The notes beneath the pieces were generated by a model that did no database searches, was not told the origin of the DNA, and was given only the letters and a program-made list of their open reading frames with translations. A program made the translations under genes and the position numbers. A stretch of 64,000 nucleotides of DNA, from NCBI RefSeq assembly GCF_020782875.1, contig NZ_JAJGBN010000003.1, positions 186,001 to 250,000 on the forward strand, written 5' to 3'. Positions 18,675 to 27,505 of the stretch are shown here, in pieces; the first letter of the stretch is position 1; the number at the start of each line of letters is the position of its first letter. Source of the stretch: Allomuricauda sp. M10. GTDB taxonomy: Bacteria; Bacteroidota; Bacteroidia; Flavobacteriales; Flavobacteriaceae.

Positions 18675-18682
18675 TACTTTTG
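18675..18682 (+). promoter_or_regulatory. candidate −7 element for the act-cta operon
   Basis: TACTTTTG fits TAnnTTTG. The −33 region (ATTTT at 18651-18655) is poor. It would give a leader of about 80 nt before actA; no other start signal is evident in the 235 nt between the divergent genes. Confidence 0.4.
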
Positions 18683-18769
18683 TTGCCACTCTTGGTAGCG
18701 CAAAAAGCTATTGTTCTCAATTTCAATAGAAAGAACCGTGCCAAGGATTTCGATAGAAATTTCGTAAAT

Positions 18770-20107
18770 ATGAAAAAGGTTTTATACCGCCATCTATTTT
18801 CAAAAGTTTTAGGTCTAACTCTCCTACTTTTCTCCACTTCTTTTTACGCCCAGGAAGAAACAGCTGCTGCTGGTGCAGGTGATGCTGCCAAAGGAAAACA
18901 GCTTTTCAACCAAAACTGTGCCGCTTGTCACGCGTTGGATCGCAAGATGACCGGTCCTGCCTTGGCCAATGTGGAGCAACGTTTATCTGACGATGCCGGT
19001 TTGGATCGTGAGTGGATCTATGCTTGGGTGAAGAACAGCCCTGGGGTAATTGCTTCTGGCGATGCTTATGCCACTGCGCTTTATGCGGAGTACAATCAAG
19101 CAGCCATGACGCCGTTCCCAACCCTTTCCAATCAAGATATCGATGATATCCTTGCCTATACAGCCGCGCCTCCCGCAACCCCTGCAGCTGCAACAGCAAC
19201 TGCCGCTGATGCCGGTACAGGATCTGCTGGTGCTTCTGGTGGAATCTCCAATGAAATGATCTTAGGTGCCTTGGCACTTGTTTTTGGTCTATTGGTGGTG
19301 ATGTTGATCTTGGTGAACAAAACCTTGCGTCGTATTGCAGAGGCCAATGGCGTTGTTCTTGAGCAGGAGAAAGAAAAAAGATTGCCCATTTGGAAGGCAT
19401 TCGCCCAAAACCAGTTCTTGGTGTTGGTTACGTCGATTCTCCTTTTATTGGCCAGTGCATACTTTGCTTATGGGTACATGATGCAGGTAGGCGTTGATCA
19501 AGGATATGCTCCTGTTCAACCTATCCACTTCTCCCATAAAGTGCATGCTGGGGATAACAAAATCGAATGTAAATATTGTCACTCCTCTGCAAGGGTTTCC
19601 AAAACTTCCGGGATTCCTTCATTGAACGTGTGTATGAACTGTCACAAATCCATTTACCAATACGCTGGAAATCCTGAAGGACCTTCAGCTGAAGATTTGG
19701 CTGCTGGGCATACCAATGATTTCTACACCGGTGAGATCAAGAAACTGTACAAAGCCGTTGGATGGGACGAGGAGAATCAAAAATACACGGGTGAGACACA
19801 ACCTGTAGAGTGGGTTAGGGTTCACAACCTTCCTGATTTTGCTTACTTCAACCACTCTCAACACGTAACCGTTGCCGGAGTTGCCTGTCAGACATGTCAC
19901 GGTCCGGTTGAGGAAATGGAAATCGTGGAGCAATTCTCCCCGCTTACCATGGGATGGTGTATCAATTGTCACCGTACCACCAACGTGAAGATGGAAGGCA
20001 ACGAATACTACGAGGCCATTCATGAGGAACTATCCAAGAAATATGGTGTGGAGCAGTTGACTGCCGCCATGATGGGTGGTATCGAATGTGGTAAGTGTCA
20101 CTATTAA
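18770..20107 (+). CDS. actA: alternative complex III subunit ActA, hexaheme c-type cytochrome
   Basis: 445 residues from MKKVLYRHLF; an upstream ATG at 18680 lies in the promoter. Signal peptide to about residue 28. A class I monoheme domain (CAACH, 50-54) is followed by an Ala/Thr/Pro linker, two membrane helices (about 163-183 and 215-236) and a pentaheme C-terminal domain with CKYCH (267), CMNCH (288), CQTCH (373), CINCH (397) and CGKCH (440). ActA carries electrons from the ActB side toward the terminal acceptor outside the cytoplasmic membrane. The N-terminal monoheme domain is an extra module that could pass electrons to the oxidase encoded downstream; that is inference. First gene of the operon. 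Confidence 0.93.
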   Translation: MKKVLYRHLFSKVLGLTLLLFSTSFYAQEETAAAGAGDAAKGKQLFNQNCAACHALDRKMTGPALANVEQRLSDDAGLDREWIYAWVKNSPGVIASGDAYATALYAEYNQAAMTPFPTLSNQDIDDILAYTAAPPATPAAATATAADAGTGSAGASGGISNEMILGALALVFGLLVVMLILVNKTLRRIAEANGVVLEQEKEKRLPIWKAFAQNQFLVLVTSILLLLASAYFAYGYMMQVGVDQGYAPVQPIHFSHKVHAGDNKIECKYCHSSARVSKTSGIPSLNVCMNCHKSIYQYAGNPEGPSAEDLAAGHTNDFYTGEIKKLYKAVGWDEENQKYTGETQPVEWVRVHNLPDFAYFNHSQHVTVAGVACQTCHGPVEEMEIVEQFSPLTMGWCINCHRTTNVKMEGNEYYEAIHEELSKKYGVEQLTAAMMGGIECGKCHY

Positions 20108-20140
20108 GAATTAAAAAGCAGATAATCTCAGATATATCGT

Positions 20141-23100
20141 ATGGCATCAAACAAGAAATATTGGAAAAGTGAAGCGGAGTTGAATCCGAACGATTCCATT
20201 GTTGAGGCGCTAAGACACAACGAGTTTACAGAACAGATTCCCGTTGATGAGTTTTTGGGCGACAAGGAAAACCTGTCGGCCTCCAATACCTCCAGAAGGG
20301 ACTTTTTGAAATATGTGGGTTTCAGCACAGCGGCGGCTACCATTGCTGCCTGTGAGGGCCCAGTGCACAAATCCATTCCTTATGTGGTGCAGCCGGACCG
20401 AATCGTTCCCGGTGTGGCCAATTACTACGCTACCACCATTGCCGATGGATTTGACTTTGCCAGTATTTTGGTAAAGACCAGGGAGGGAAGACCGATCAAG
20501 ATCGAGAACAATACCGATGCCAAGGTTCTAGGAAGTGCCAATGCCAGGGTACAGGCTTCCGTACTTTCCCTTTATGACAGTAAAAGAGTTCAAGGTCCTT
20601 TGGCAAAAGGAGAACCAATCGAATGGAAGGTTCTTGATGCCACAGTAAGGGCCAAATTGAACAGCTTGAAAGGTTCCAGCAAACAAGTGGTCCTATTGAC
20701 CCAAACGTATGCGAGCCCTTCTACCGATAAATTGATTGCTGAGTTCAAGGCTGCCTATGGTGAAAACGTAAGCCACGTGGTTTACGATGCCATTTCTGAG
20801 GATGCCGCGCTTAATGCATATCAAATGGCTTATGGCGAACGTGCCTTGGCCGATTACGACTTTGAAAAGGCCGAATTGATCGTTTCCTTTGGTGCTGATT
20901 TCCTTGGAGATTGGCAAGGTGGCGGTTTTGATGGTGGTTACGCCAAAGGTAGGGTGCCCAAACATGGTAAAATGTCTAGACACATCCAATTGGAGTCTAA
21001 CATGTCCCTGTCTGGTGCCAATGCCGACAAACGCTACTTAATGACCCCGACCCAACAGAAAATTGCCTTGGCCAAATTGTATGGCAAATTGAATGGCAGT
21101 AATGTTGGTGGTGGTACTTCCGATGTGGATGATGCTGTTGAAAAAGTAGCTGCTGAAATTAAAAAAGCAGGAAGCAAAGCGGTTGTGGTCAGTGGTCTTA
21201 ACGACGTAAATGCACAAACCGTAGTTTTGGCTATCAACCAATTGTTGGCGAGCGAAGCTTTCGATGCTGAAAATCCAAAATACATCCGTCAGGGAGATAC
21301 TGCCAAGGTAACCAAGTTGATTGCCGATATGAACGCAGGTCGTGTAGGTGCCTTGTTGATGGATGGTGTGAACCCGGTGTACACCCTTCCAAATTCAGAA
21401 GAGTTTGTTTCTGGACTTGAAAAAGTGGATTTATCCGTGGCCTTCTCGTTCAGCAATGATGAAACGGCACAAGCTGCTTCTTATGTTGGGGCTGCTTCGC
21501 ATTATTTGGAATCTTGGGGTGATGCCCAGTTCAAAAAAGGACAATTCAGCTTGATGCAACCTGCTATCCGAGAATTGTTCGATACCAAACAGTTCCAAAC
21601 CGCTTTGTTGAGCTGGATGGGCAGTGATAAAACATACTACGATTATATTAAGGAAACATGGAGTACCGATGTACTTCAAGGTGGTTCTTGGAACAAAGCC
21701 TTGCAAGATGGTGTTTTCATGGCTCCTGCTATAGAAAGTGAAGAAGTTGCCGAGGCTGTTTCAGCTGATGCAACCGAAGCTCAAGAAACCACCGTGGTAC
21801 CTATCGCTTCTGCGATTCGCTCCTTGGTGAACGCCACGAGTGCCGGTACCGAATTGGTATTGTATTCCAAAACGGGAATGGGAGATGGTCGTCAGGCCAA
21901 CAACCCATGGTTGCAAGAGTTCCCAGATCCTATTTCAAGGGTGTCTTGGGATAACTACGTAACCGTTTCCAAAGCCGATGCTGAAAAGTGGGGCCTTGAA
22001 AATGAAATCGTTGCTGATGGAGGATTGAACGGTAGTTACGTAAAATTGACCGTGGATGGCAAGGTATTGGACAATGTTCCGGTAATCGTGCAGCCAGGTC
22101 AGGCCGAAGGTACAGTTGGTCTTTCTTTCGGATATGGCAAAAAGGCCGGTATGCAGGACGAAATGATCAATGGTGTAAACGCTTATGCCCTGTATTCCAA
22201 TTTCTCCAACGTACAGTCCGTAACAGTTGAAAAAGCTGCAGGTACTCACGAGTTTGCCTGTATCCAATCCCACAAAACGTTGATGGGTAGGGGAGATATC
22301 ATCAAGGAAACCACCTTGGAAATCTTCAATACCAAAGATCACGCCGAGTGGAACCACATGCCTCAAGTTACGTTGAACCATCAAGAAATCCCTGTTACAT
22401 CTCCGGATGCAGATCTTTGGGATTCTTTTGATCGTTCCATCGGGCACCACTTCAACCTTTCCATCGATTTAAATGCTTGTACAGGATGTGGGGCTTGTGT
22501 GATCGCTTGTCATGCAGAGAACAACGTTCCAGTTGTTGGTAAGAGAGAAATGCGACGTTCCCGTGATATGCACTGGTTGCGCATCGATAGATATTATTCT
22601 TCCGAAGAGACTTTTGAAGAAGACAATGAGAAAAAGGAAAGTATGGACGGCCTTTGGGGAGAAAAAGGTTCCTTGGGCGGATTCAGGTCAATGGAAGATC
22701 CATCGGCCAATCCACAGGTGGCCTTCCAGCCGGTAATGTGCCAGCACTGTAACCACGCTCCTTGTGAAACGGTTTGCCCTGTTGCGGCAACCTCTCACAG
22801 TAGACAAGGTCAGAACCACATGGCATACAACCGTTGCGTGGGTACTAGATACTGTGCCAACAACTGTCCTTATAAAGTTCGTAGGTTCAACTGGTTCTTG
22901 TACAACAACAATGACGAGTTCAACTTCAACATGAACAACGATTTGGGTAAAATGGTAATCAACCCCGATGTGAATGTTCGTTCACGTGGTGTGATGGAAA
23001 AATGCTCCATGTGTATCCAAATGACCCAGAAAACCATCTTGGATGCCAAGAGGGACGGAAGGGTGATCAAGGATGGTGAGTTCCAAACAGCTTGTTCAGC

Positions 23101-23263
23101 AGCTTGTAGTACTGGAGCGATGGTCTTTGGTGATGTGAACGATAAAGAAAGCAAAGTGGCCAAGTTGAAGGAAGATGATAGAATGTACCACTTGTTGGAG
23201 CACGTAGGAACCAAACCTAATGTGTTCTATCATGTTAAGGTACGTAACACCACAGAGGCTTAA
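20141..23263 (+). CDS. actB: alternative complex III subunit ActB, molybdopterin-oxidoreductase-like iron-sulfur protein
   Basis: 1040 residues. A twin-arginine motif SRRDFLK (51-57) is followed by a hydrophobic stretch ending TIAAC (Cys71), a possible lipidation site. The first about 700 residues resemble a molybdopterin oxidoreductase; the family is known to have lost the cofactor. The C-terminal third (about 770-960) is a four-cluster ferredoxin domain: CTGCGACVIAC, CQHCNHAPCETVCP, CVGTRYCANNCP and CSMC...CSAACSTGA. The first region corresponds to ActB1 and the second to ActB2, here in one chain as usual. It relays electrons between the quinol site and the hemes of ActA. Confidence 0.95.
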   Translation: MASNKKYWKSEAELNPNDSIVEALRHNEFTEQIPVDEFLGDKENLSASNTSRRDFLKYVGFSTAAATIAACEGPVHKSIPYVVQPDRIVPGVANYYATTIADGFDFASILVKTREGRPIKIENNTDAKVLGSANARVQASVLSLYDSKRVQGPLAKGEPIEWKVLDATVRAKLNSLKGSSKQVVLLTQTYASPSTDKLIAEFKAAYGENVSHVVYDAISEDAALNAYQMAYGERALADYDFEKAELIVSFGADFLGDWQGGGFDGGYAKGRVPKHGKMSRHIQLESNMSLSGANADKRYLMTPTQQKIALAKLYGKLNGSNVGGGTSDVDDAVEKVAAEIKKAGSKAVVVSGLNDVNAQTVVLAINQLLASEAFDAENPKYIRQGDTAKVTKLIADMNAGRVGALLMDGVNPVYTLPNSEEFVSGLEKVDLSVAFSFSNDETAQAASYVGAASHYLESWGDAQFKKGQFSLMQPAIRELFDTKQFQTALLSWMGSDKTYYDYIKETWSTDVLQGGSWNKALQDGVFMAPAIESEEVAEAVSADATEAQETTVVPIASAIRSLVNATSAGTELVLYSKTGMGDGRQANNPWLQEFPDPISRVSWDNYVTVSKADAEKWGLENEIVADGGLNGSYVKLTVDGKVLDNVPVIVQPGQAEGTVGLSFGYGKKAGMQDEMINGVNAYALYSNFSNVQSVTVEKAAGTHEFACIQSHKTLMGRGDIIKETTLEIFNTKDHAEWNHMPQVTLNHQEIPVTSPDADLWDSFDRSIGHHFNLSIDLNACTGCGACVIACHAENNVPVVGKREMRRSRDMHWLRIDRYYSSEETFEEDNEKKESMDGLWGEKGSLGGFRSMEDPSANPQVAFQPVMCQHCNHAPCETVCPVAATSHSRQGQNHMAYNRCVGTRYCANNCPYKVRRFNWFLYNNNDEFNFNMNNDLGKMVINPDVNVRSRGVMEKCSMCIQMTQKTILDAKRDGRVIKDGEFQTACSAACSTGAMVFGDVNDKESKVAKLKEDDRMYHLLEHVGTKPNVFYHVKVRNTTEA

Positions 23264-23296
23264 TCAAATAAAAAAGAAGTAACTAGAAGATAAATT

Positions 23297-25018
23297 ATGG
23301 CGTCGCATTACGAAGCACCTATTCGAAAGCCCTTAGTTGTCGGAGACAAAGGATACCACGATGTAACAGTGGACATTGCCCGTCCGGTTGAGGGAAGGGC
23401 CAACAAACAGTGGTGGATTGTTTTCACCATTGCCCTTGTGGCATTCCTTTGGGGTCTAGGATGTATCATTTATACCGTTTCCACGGGTATTGGGGTTTGG
23501 GGTCTTAACCGAACCGTTAACTGGGCCTGGGACATCACCAACTTTGTGTGGTGGGTGGGTATCGGTCACGCTGGAACCCTGATTTCGGCCGTACTTTTGC
23601 TGTTCAGGCAAAAATGGAGAATGGCGATCAACCGTTCTGCGGAAGCGATGACCATTTTCTCCGTTGTTCAGGCAGGTTTGTTCCCGATCATCCACATGGG
23701 TCGTCCATGGTTGGGTTACTGGGTACTTCCTATCCCGAACCAGTTCGGATCCCTTTGGGTGAACTTTAACTCACCGTTGCTTTGGGACGTATTTGCGATT
23801 TCAACCTATTTGTCCGTATCCTTGGTGTTCTGGTGGACAGGTCTTTTGCCTGACTTCGCTATGATCCGTGATAGGGCGGTAAAACCTTTCCAACAAAAGA
23901 TCTATGGAATCTTGAGTTTTGGTTGGACAGGTCGTGCCAAAGACTGGCAACGTTTTGAGGAAGTTTCCTTGGTTTTGGCAGGTTTGGCCACTCCTCTGGT
24001 ACTTTCTGTACACACCATCGTATCCTTTGACTTTGCCACGTCGGTAATTCCAGGATGGCACACCACCATCTTCCCACCGTACTTCGTTGCCGGTGCGATT
24101 TTCTCTGGATTTGCCATGGTGAACACGCTTTTGATCATCATGAGAAAAGTGTGCAACCTTGAAGCATATATCACCCTACAACATATTGAATTGATGAACC
24201 TGGTGATCATGATCACAGGTTCCATCGTAGGATGTGCCTATATCACCGAGTTGTTCATCGCTTGGTATTCCGGAGTGGAATATGAGCAGTATGCCTTCTT
24301 GAACAGGGCAACAGGCCCTTATGCTTGGGCATATTGGTCCATGATGACTTGTAACGTGTTCTCTCCTCAGTTTATGTGGATCAAGAGACTACGTACCAGT
24401 ATTATGTTCTCTTTCTTCATCTCCATTGTAGTAAACATTGGGATGTGGTTCGAGCGTTTCGTGATCATCGTAACCTCATTGCACAGGGATTACCTTCCAT
24501 CTTCTTGGACCATGTTCTCCCCAACCTTTGTGGATATCGGAATCTTTGTGGGAACCATCGGATTCTTCTTCGTATTGTTCCTGTTGTATTCCAGAACATT
24601 CCCAGTAATCGCCCAGGCGGAAGTAAAATCCATCTTGAAGGCTTCTGGTGAGAAGTACAAAAAATTACGTGAAGCAGGCAAGCCTTTGTATGAAATGCCT
24701 GCTGTAAAAGGAAAAACTACAGTTGCAGAAACTCCAAAAGCGGAAGCAAACGAGGCTCATGTTTCTACGTTGTTGGAGACTATTGGAACATTCGACCCAG
24801 AAACGGAGACTGCGGACGATTTGAAGAAAGTGAAGGGCATCGGTCCTCAAATGGAGCAGACGTTGAACCAAATTGGTATCTACACCTTTGCTCAGGTAAG
24901 CCGCATGACCGAGAAAGAATATGACCTGTTGGATTCCATTACCGGTTCCTTTCCAGGAAGGGCACAACGTGATGATTGGGCCGGACAGGCAAAAAAACTA
25001 AATGAAGATAAACAGTAA
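23297..25018 (+). CDS. actC: alternative complex III subunit ActC, NrfD/PsrC-like quinol-site subunit with a C-terminal helix-hairpin-helix domain
   Basis: 573 residues. Residues 38-455 form about ten membrane helices of the NrfD/PsrC family, which in complex III bind menaquinol. Beyond that is a cytoplasm-like charged linker (about 456-504) and then residues 505-573, which read as a helix-hairpin-helix domain (LKKVKGIGPQMEQTLNQIG, then YTFAQVSRMTEKE and a GRAQRDDWAGQA tail). That domain is usually found in nucleic-acid or ribosomal contexts and in small membrane-linked proteins; its role in a respiratory subunit is not known to me. It starts 33 nt after actB and stops 2 nt before actD. Confidence 0.92.
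   Translation: MASHYEAPIRKPLVVGDKGYHDVTVDIARPVEGRANKQWWIVFTIALVAFLWGLGCIIYTVSTGIGVWGLNRTVNWAWDITNFVWWVGIGHAGTLISAVLLLFRQKWRMAINRSAEAMTIFSVVQAGLFPIIHMGRPWLGYWVLPIPNQFGSLWVNFNSPLLWDVFAISTYLSVSLVFWWTGLLPDFAMIRDRAVKPFQQKIYGILSFGWTGRAKDWQRFEEVSLVLAGLATPLVLSVHTIVSFDFATSVIPGWHTTIFPPYFVAGAIFSGFAMVNTLLIIMRKVCNLEAYITLQHIELMNLVIMITGSIVGCAYITELFIAWYSGVEYEQYAFLNRATGPYAWAYWSMMTCNVFSPQFMWIKRLRTSIMFSFFISIVVNIGMWFERFVIIVTSLHRDYLPSSWTMFSPTFVDIGIFVGTIGFFFVLFLLYSRTFPVIAQAEVKSILKASGEKYKKLREAGKPLYEMPAVKGKTTVAETPKAEANEAHVSTLLETIGTFDPETETADDLKKVKGIGPQMEQTLNQIGIYTFAQVSRMTEKEYDLLDSITGSFPGRAQRDDWAGQAKKLNEDKQ
24809..25015 (+). other. helix-hairpin-helix domain at the C-terminus of ActC
   Basis: This encodes ActC residues 505-573. 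KVKGIGPQMEQTLNQIGIY has the GIG hairpin turn of (HhH)2/RuvA-like domains; DDWAGQAKKL closes it as in the flap-endonuclease-like HhH domains attached to some membrane proteins. Read from motif shape only. Confidence 0.7.
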
Positions 25019-25020
25019 TT

Positions 25021-25548
25021 ATGGCATCAAAAGTTATTCAGGCACTTTACAACGATGACGATGTGTTGATGCATGCCGTAAAAAAAGTTAGGGCAGAGCA
25101 CCATCATATAGAGGAAGTGTACACCCCGTTCCCTGTTCACGGTCTAGACAAGGCTATGGGATTGGCAGGTACCCGTATTGCGATCACCTCCTTTATGTAT
25201 GGCTGTTTGGGGCTTACAGTAGCTATTGTCATGATGAACTATATCATGATCAAGGACTGGCCACAGGATATTGGTGGTAAGCCAAGTTTTAGCTATTTGG
25301 AAAACATGCCGGCCTTTGTACCGATCATGTTCGAGTTAACGGTTTTCTTCGCGGCCCACTTGATGGTGATCACTTTCTATTTAAGAAGTAGGATGTGGCC
25401 CTTTAAAAAAGCGGAAAACCCGGATAAACGTACTACCGACGACCACTTTTTGATGGAAATTGGAGTACACGACAATGAAAAGGAACTTGCCGATCTTTTG
25501 TGGGAAACAGGAGCGGTAGAAGTAAAAGTTACAGAAAAGGAGTCTTAA
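25021..25548 (+). CDS. actD: alternative complex III subunit ActD (DUF3341)
   Basis: 175 residues, a typical size. It begins MASKVIQALYNDDDVLMHAV and contains the family HHIEEVYTPFPVHGLDKAMG segment (about residues 28-48), then two membrane helices (about 55-77 and 97-120). ActD is a small accessory membrane subunit at the cytoplasmic side that has no cofactor and stabilises the complex. Two-nt gap from actC and 4-nt gap to actE indicate tight co-translation. Confidence 0.93.
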   Translation: MASKVIQALYNDDDVLMHAVKKVRAEHHHIEEVYTPFPVHGLDKAMGLAGTRIAITSFMYGCLGLTVAIVMMNYIMIKDWPQDIGGKPSFSYLENMPAFVPIMFELTVFFAAHLMVITFYLRSRMWPFKKAENPDKRTTDDHFLMEIGVHDNEKELADLLWETGAVEVKVTEKES

Positions 25549-25552
25549 TAAT

Positions 25553-26122
25553 ATGAAGCAATTAGGTAAAATAAGTGTTGCTTTGGTCTTGGTACTGCTC
25601 GTGGCATCCTGTGCCGATAAGAACAGTCCAAACTACCAATTCATGCCGAACATGTACGAACCCGTTGGTTATGAAACCTATCAAGGTGTTGACAATGGCT
25701 TGTTCCCCGATGGAACCGAGGCCATGTTGCCTGTAGCAGGTACCATCTCCAGAGGTTACATGCCCTATGAGTTCGAAAACACTCCGGAAGGAAAAGAATT
25801 GGCAAGATTGAACCCAAGTCCATTGGATTCCCTTCAAATGGATTCCAACTTGGCCAAGGGCAGGGAGCTGTACGATATCTATTGTGCCATTTGCCATGGT
25901 ACAAAAGGAGACGGACAGGGTAATCTTGTAAAACGTGAAAAAATATTGGGTGTTCCCAGTTATGATGATGTGGCCCGTAACATTACCGTTGGTACAACGT
26001 ACCACACCATCTACTACGGATTGAATTCCATGGGTTCCTACGCCTCTCAGTTCGCCAATGAAGAAGAGATGTGGCAGGTATCTGAATATGTGATGAAATT
26101 AAAGGAAGACCTAACAAAATAA
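25553..26122 (+). CDS. actE: alternative complex III subunit ActE, monoheme cytochrome c lipoprotein
   Basis: 189 residues. A lipoprotein signal peptide ends at VASC (Cys20), so the mature protein is lipid-anchored at the outer face of the cytoplasmic membrane. One heme motif CAICH lies about residue 111-115, inside a class I cytochrome c fold (GRELYDIYCAICHG, then MGSYASQF as the distal methionine region). It receives electrons from ActA and hands them to the oxidase or a soluble carrier. Confidence 0.93.
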   Translation: MKQLGKISVALVLVLLVASCADKNSPNYQFMPNMYEPVGYETYQGVDNGLFPDGTEAMLPVAGTISRGYMPYEFENTPEGKELARLNPSPLDSLQMDSNLAKGRELYDIYCAICHGTKGDGQGNLVKREKILGVPSYDDVARNITVGTTYHTIYYGLNSMGSYASQFANEEEMWQVSEYVMKLKEDLTK

Positions 26123-26139
26123 TTGGATAAGAGCAAACT

Positions 26140-27477
26140 ATGTACACCTTTTCAAACAGACTTAGAATAGGATCTTTCATTGCCATGGCCCTTGGGGCAA
26201 TTTTATTGGTAATCGGTTTTGTATCCGCCCCATCAACAGTGGAAGAGGCCAAGGCCATGGTAGCGGTACATGAAGAAGGACATGGAGGTGGCCACGCAGA
26301 AGCTACTGTGGAGAGCCACGGAGAGGAACAGGGCCATGGTGCACAAGCTTCCCACGAAGAAGGGCATGATGCTTCACATGATACACATTTGTTGCATCAA
26401 TTACAGAACAGACCTTGGTCTGCACTATATGTTGCCGCTTTCTTCTTTTTTATGATTTCATTGGGGGTATTGGCATTCTATGCCATTCAAAGGGCCGCTC
26501 AGGCTGGTTGGTCCCCAATTTTGTTCAGGGTGATGGAAGGTATCACCGGATATTTGGTGCCTGGTGGTATCATTGTATTCGTGATTTTGGTTCTTTCCTC
26601 CCTTCATATCAACCATTTGTTCGTTTGGATGGATGCAGATACTGTTGCCCATGACGAACTGTTGCAAGGCAAATCTGGCTATTTGAACACTACATTCTTC
26701 TTGGTCAGGGCCGCCCTATTCTTGGGAGGTTGGATTTTCTACAGGGAGTATTCCAGAAAATTGTCCTTGGCCCAAGATGCGTCTGATGACAACAGCAACT
26801 TTGTGAAGAATTTTAGGTGGTCTGCCGGTTTCTTGGTGTTCTACTTGGTTACCGAGTCCATGATGTCTTGGGATTGGATCATGAGTTTGGATCCACACTG
26901 GTTCAGTACCCTATTTGGATGGTATGTATTTGCCAGTATGTTCGTATCGGGTATTACCGTTATCGCTATGGTGACCATTTATCTAAAATCCAAAGGATAT
27001 TTGGAAAATGTAAACAACAGCCACATCCACGATTTGGCCAAGTTCATGTTCGGTATCAGCATTTTCTGGACATACCTATGGTTCTCCCAATTCATGTTGA
27101 TTTGGTATGCGGATATCCCTGAAGAAGTAACGTATTACATCGCAAGGTTCCAAGATTACAAATTGCCATTTTTTGGTATGTTGGTCATGAACTTTGTATT
27201 CCCATTGTTGGTGTTGATGAACAGTGACTACAAACGGGTAAACTGGTTTGTGGTAATGGCCGGTATTGTGGTATTGGCAGGTCACTATTTGGATATCTTC
27301 AACATGGTGATGCCAGCTACGGTTGGGGATCAGTGGTATATTGGATTGCCGGAGATTGGTGGCGTACTGTTCTTTGGTGGTTTGTTTGTGTTCTGGGTGT
27401 TCACCACCTTGACGAAGGCTCCATTGCAGCCCAAACGTAACCCGTTCATTGAGGAAAGTAAGCATTTTCATTATTAA
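26140..27477 (+). CDS. actF: alternative complex III subunit ActF, NrfD-like paralogue of ActC
   Basis: 445 residues with about ten membrane helices, a second NrfD-type subunit that pairs with ActC in the membrane. Between helix 1 (about 10-30) and helix 2 (about 93) it carries a His-rich loop, residues 44-86, with ten histidines. The loop precedes TM2 and so faces one side of the membrane; a metal-binding or pH-sensing role is speculation. The rest (MSWDWIMSLDPHWFSTLFG, then WYADIPEEVTYY) matches the family. Follows actE by 17 nt. Confidence 0.92.
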   Translation: MYTFSNRLRIGSFIAMALGAILLVIGFVSAPSTVEEAKAMVAVHEEGHGGGHAEATVESHGEEQGHGAQASHEEGHDASHDTHLLHQLQNRPWSALYVAAFFFFMISLGVLAFYAIQRAAQAGWSPILFRVMEGITGYLVPGGIIVFVILVLSSLHINHLFVWMDADTVAHDELLQGKSGYLNTTFFLVRAALFLGGWIFYREYSRKLSLAQDASDDNSNFVKNFRWSAGFLVFYLVTESMMSWDWIMSLDPHWFSTLFGWYVFASMFVSGITVIAMVTIYLKSKGYLENVNNSHIHDLAKFMFGISIFWTYLWFSQFMLIWYADIPEEVTYYIARFQDYKLPFFGMLVMNFVFPLLVLMNSDYKRVNWFVVMAGIVVLAGHYLDIFNMVMPATVGDQWYIGLPEIGGVLFFGGLFVFWVFTTLTKAPLQPKRNPFIEESKHFHY

Positions 27478-27505
27478 TACGATTTAAGTCTTAGATAGAT
27501 AAACG

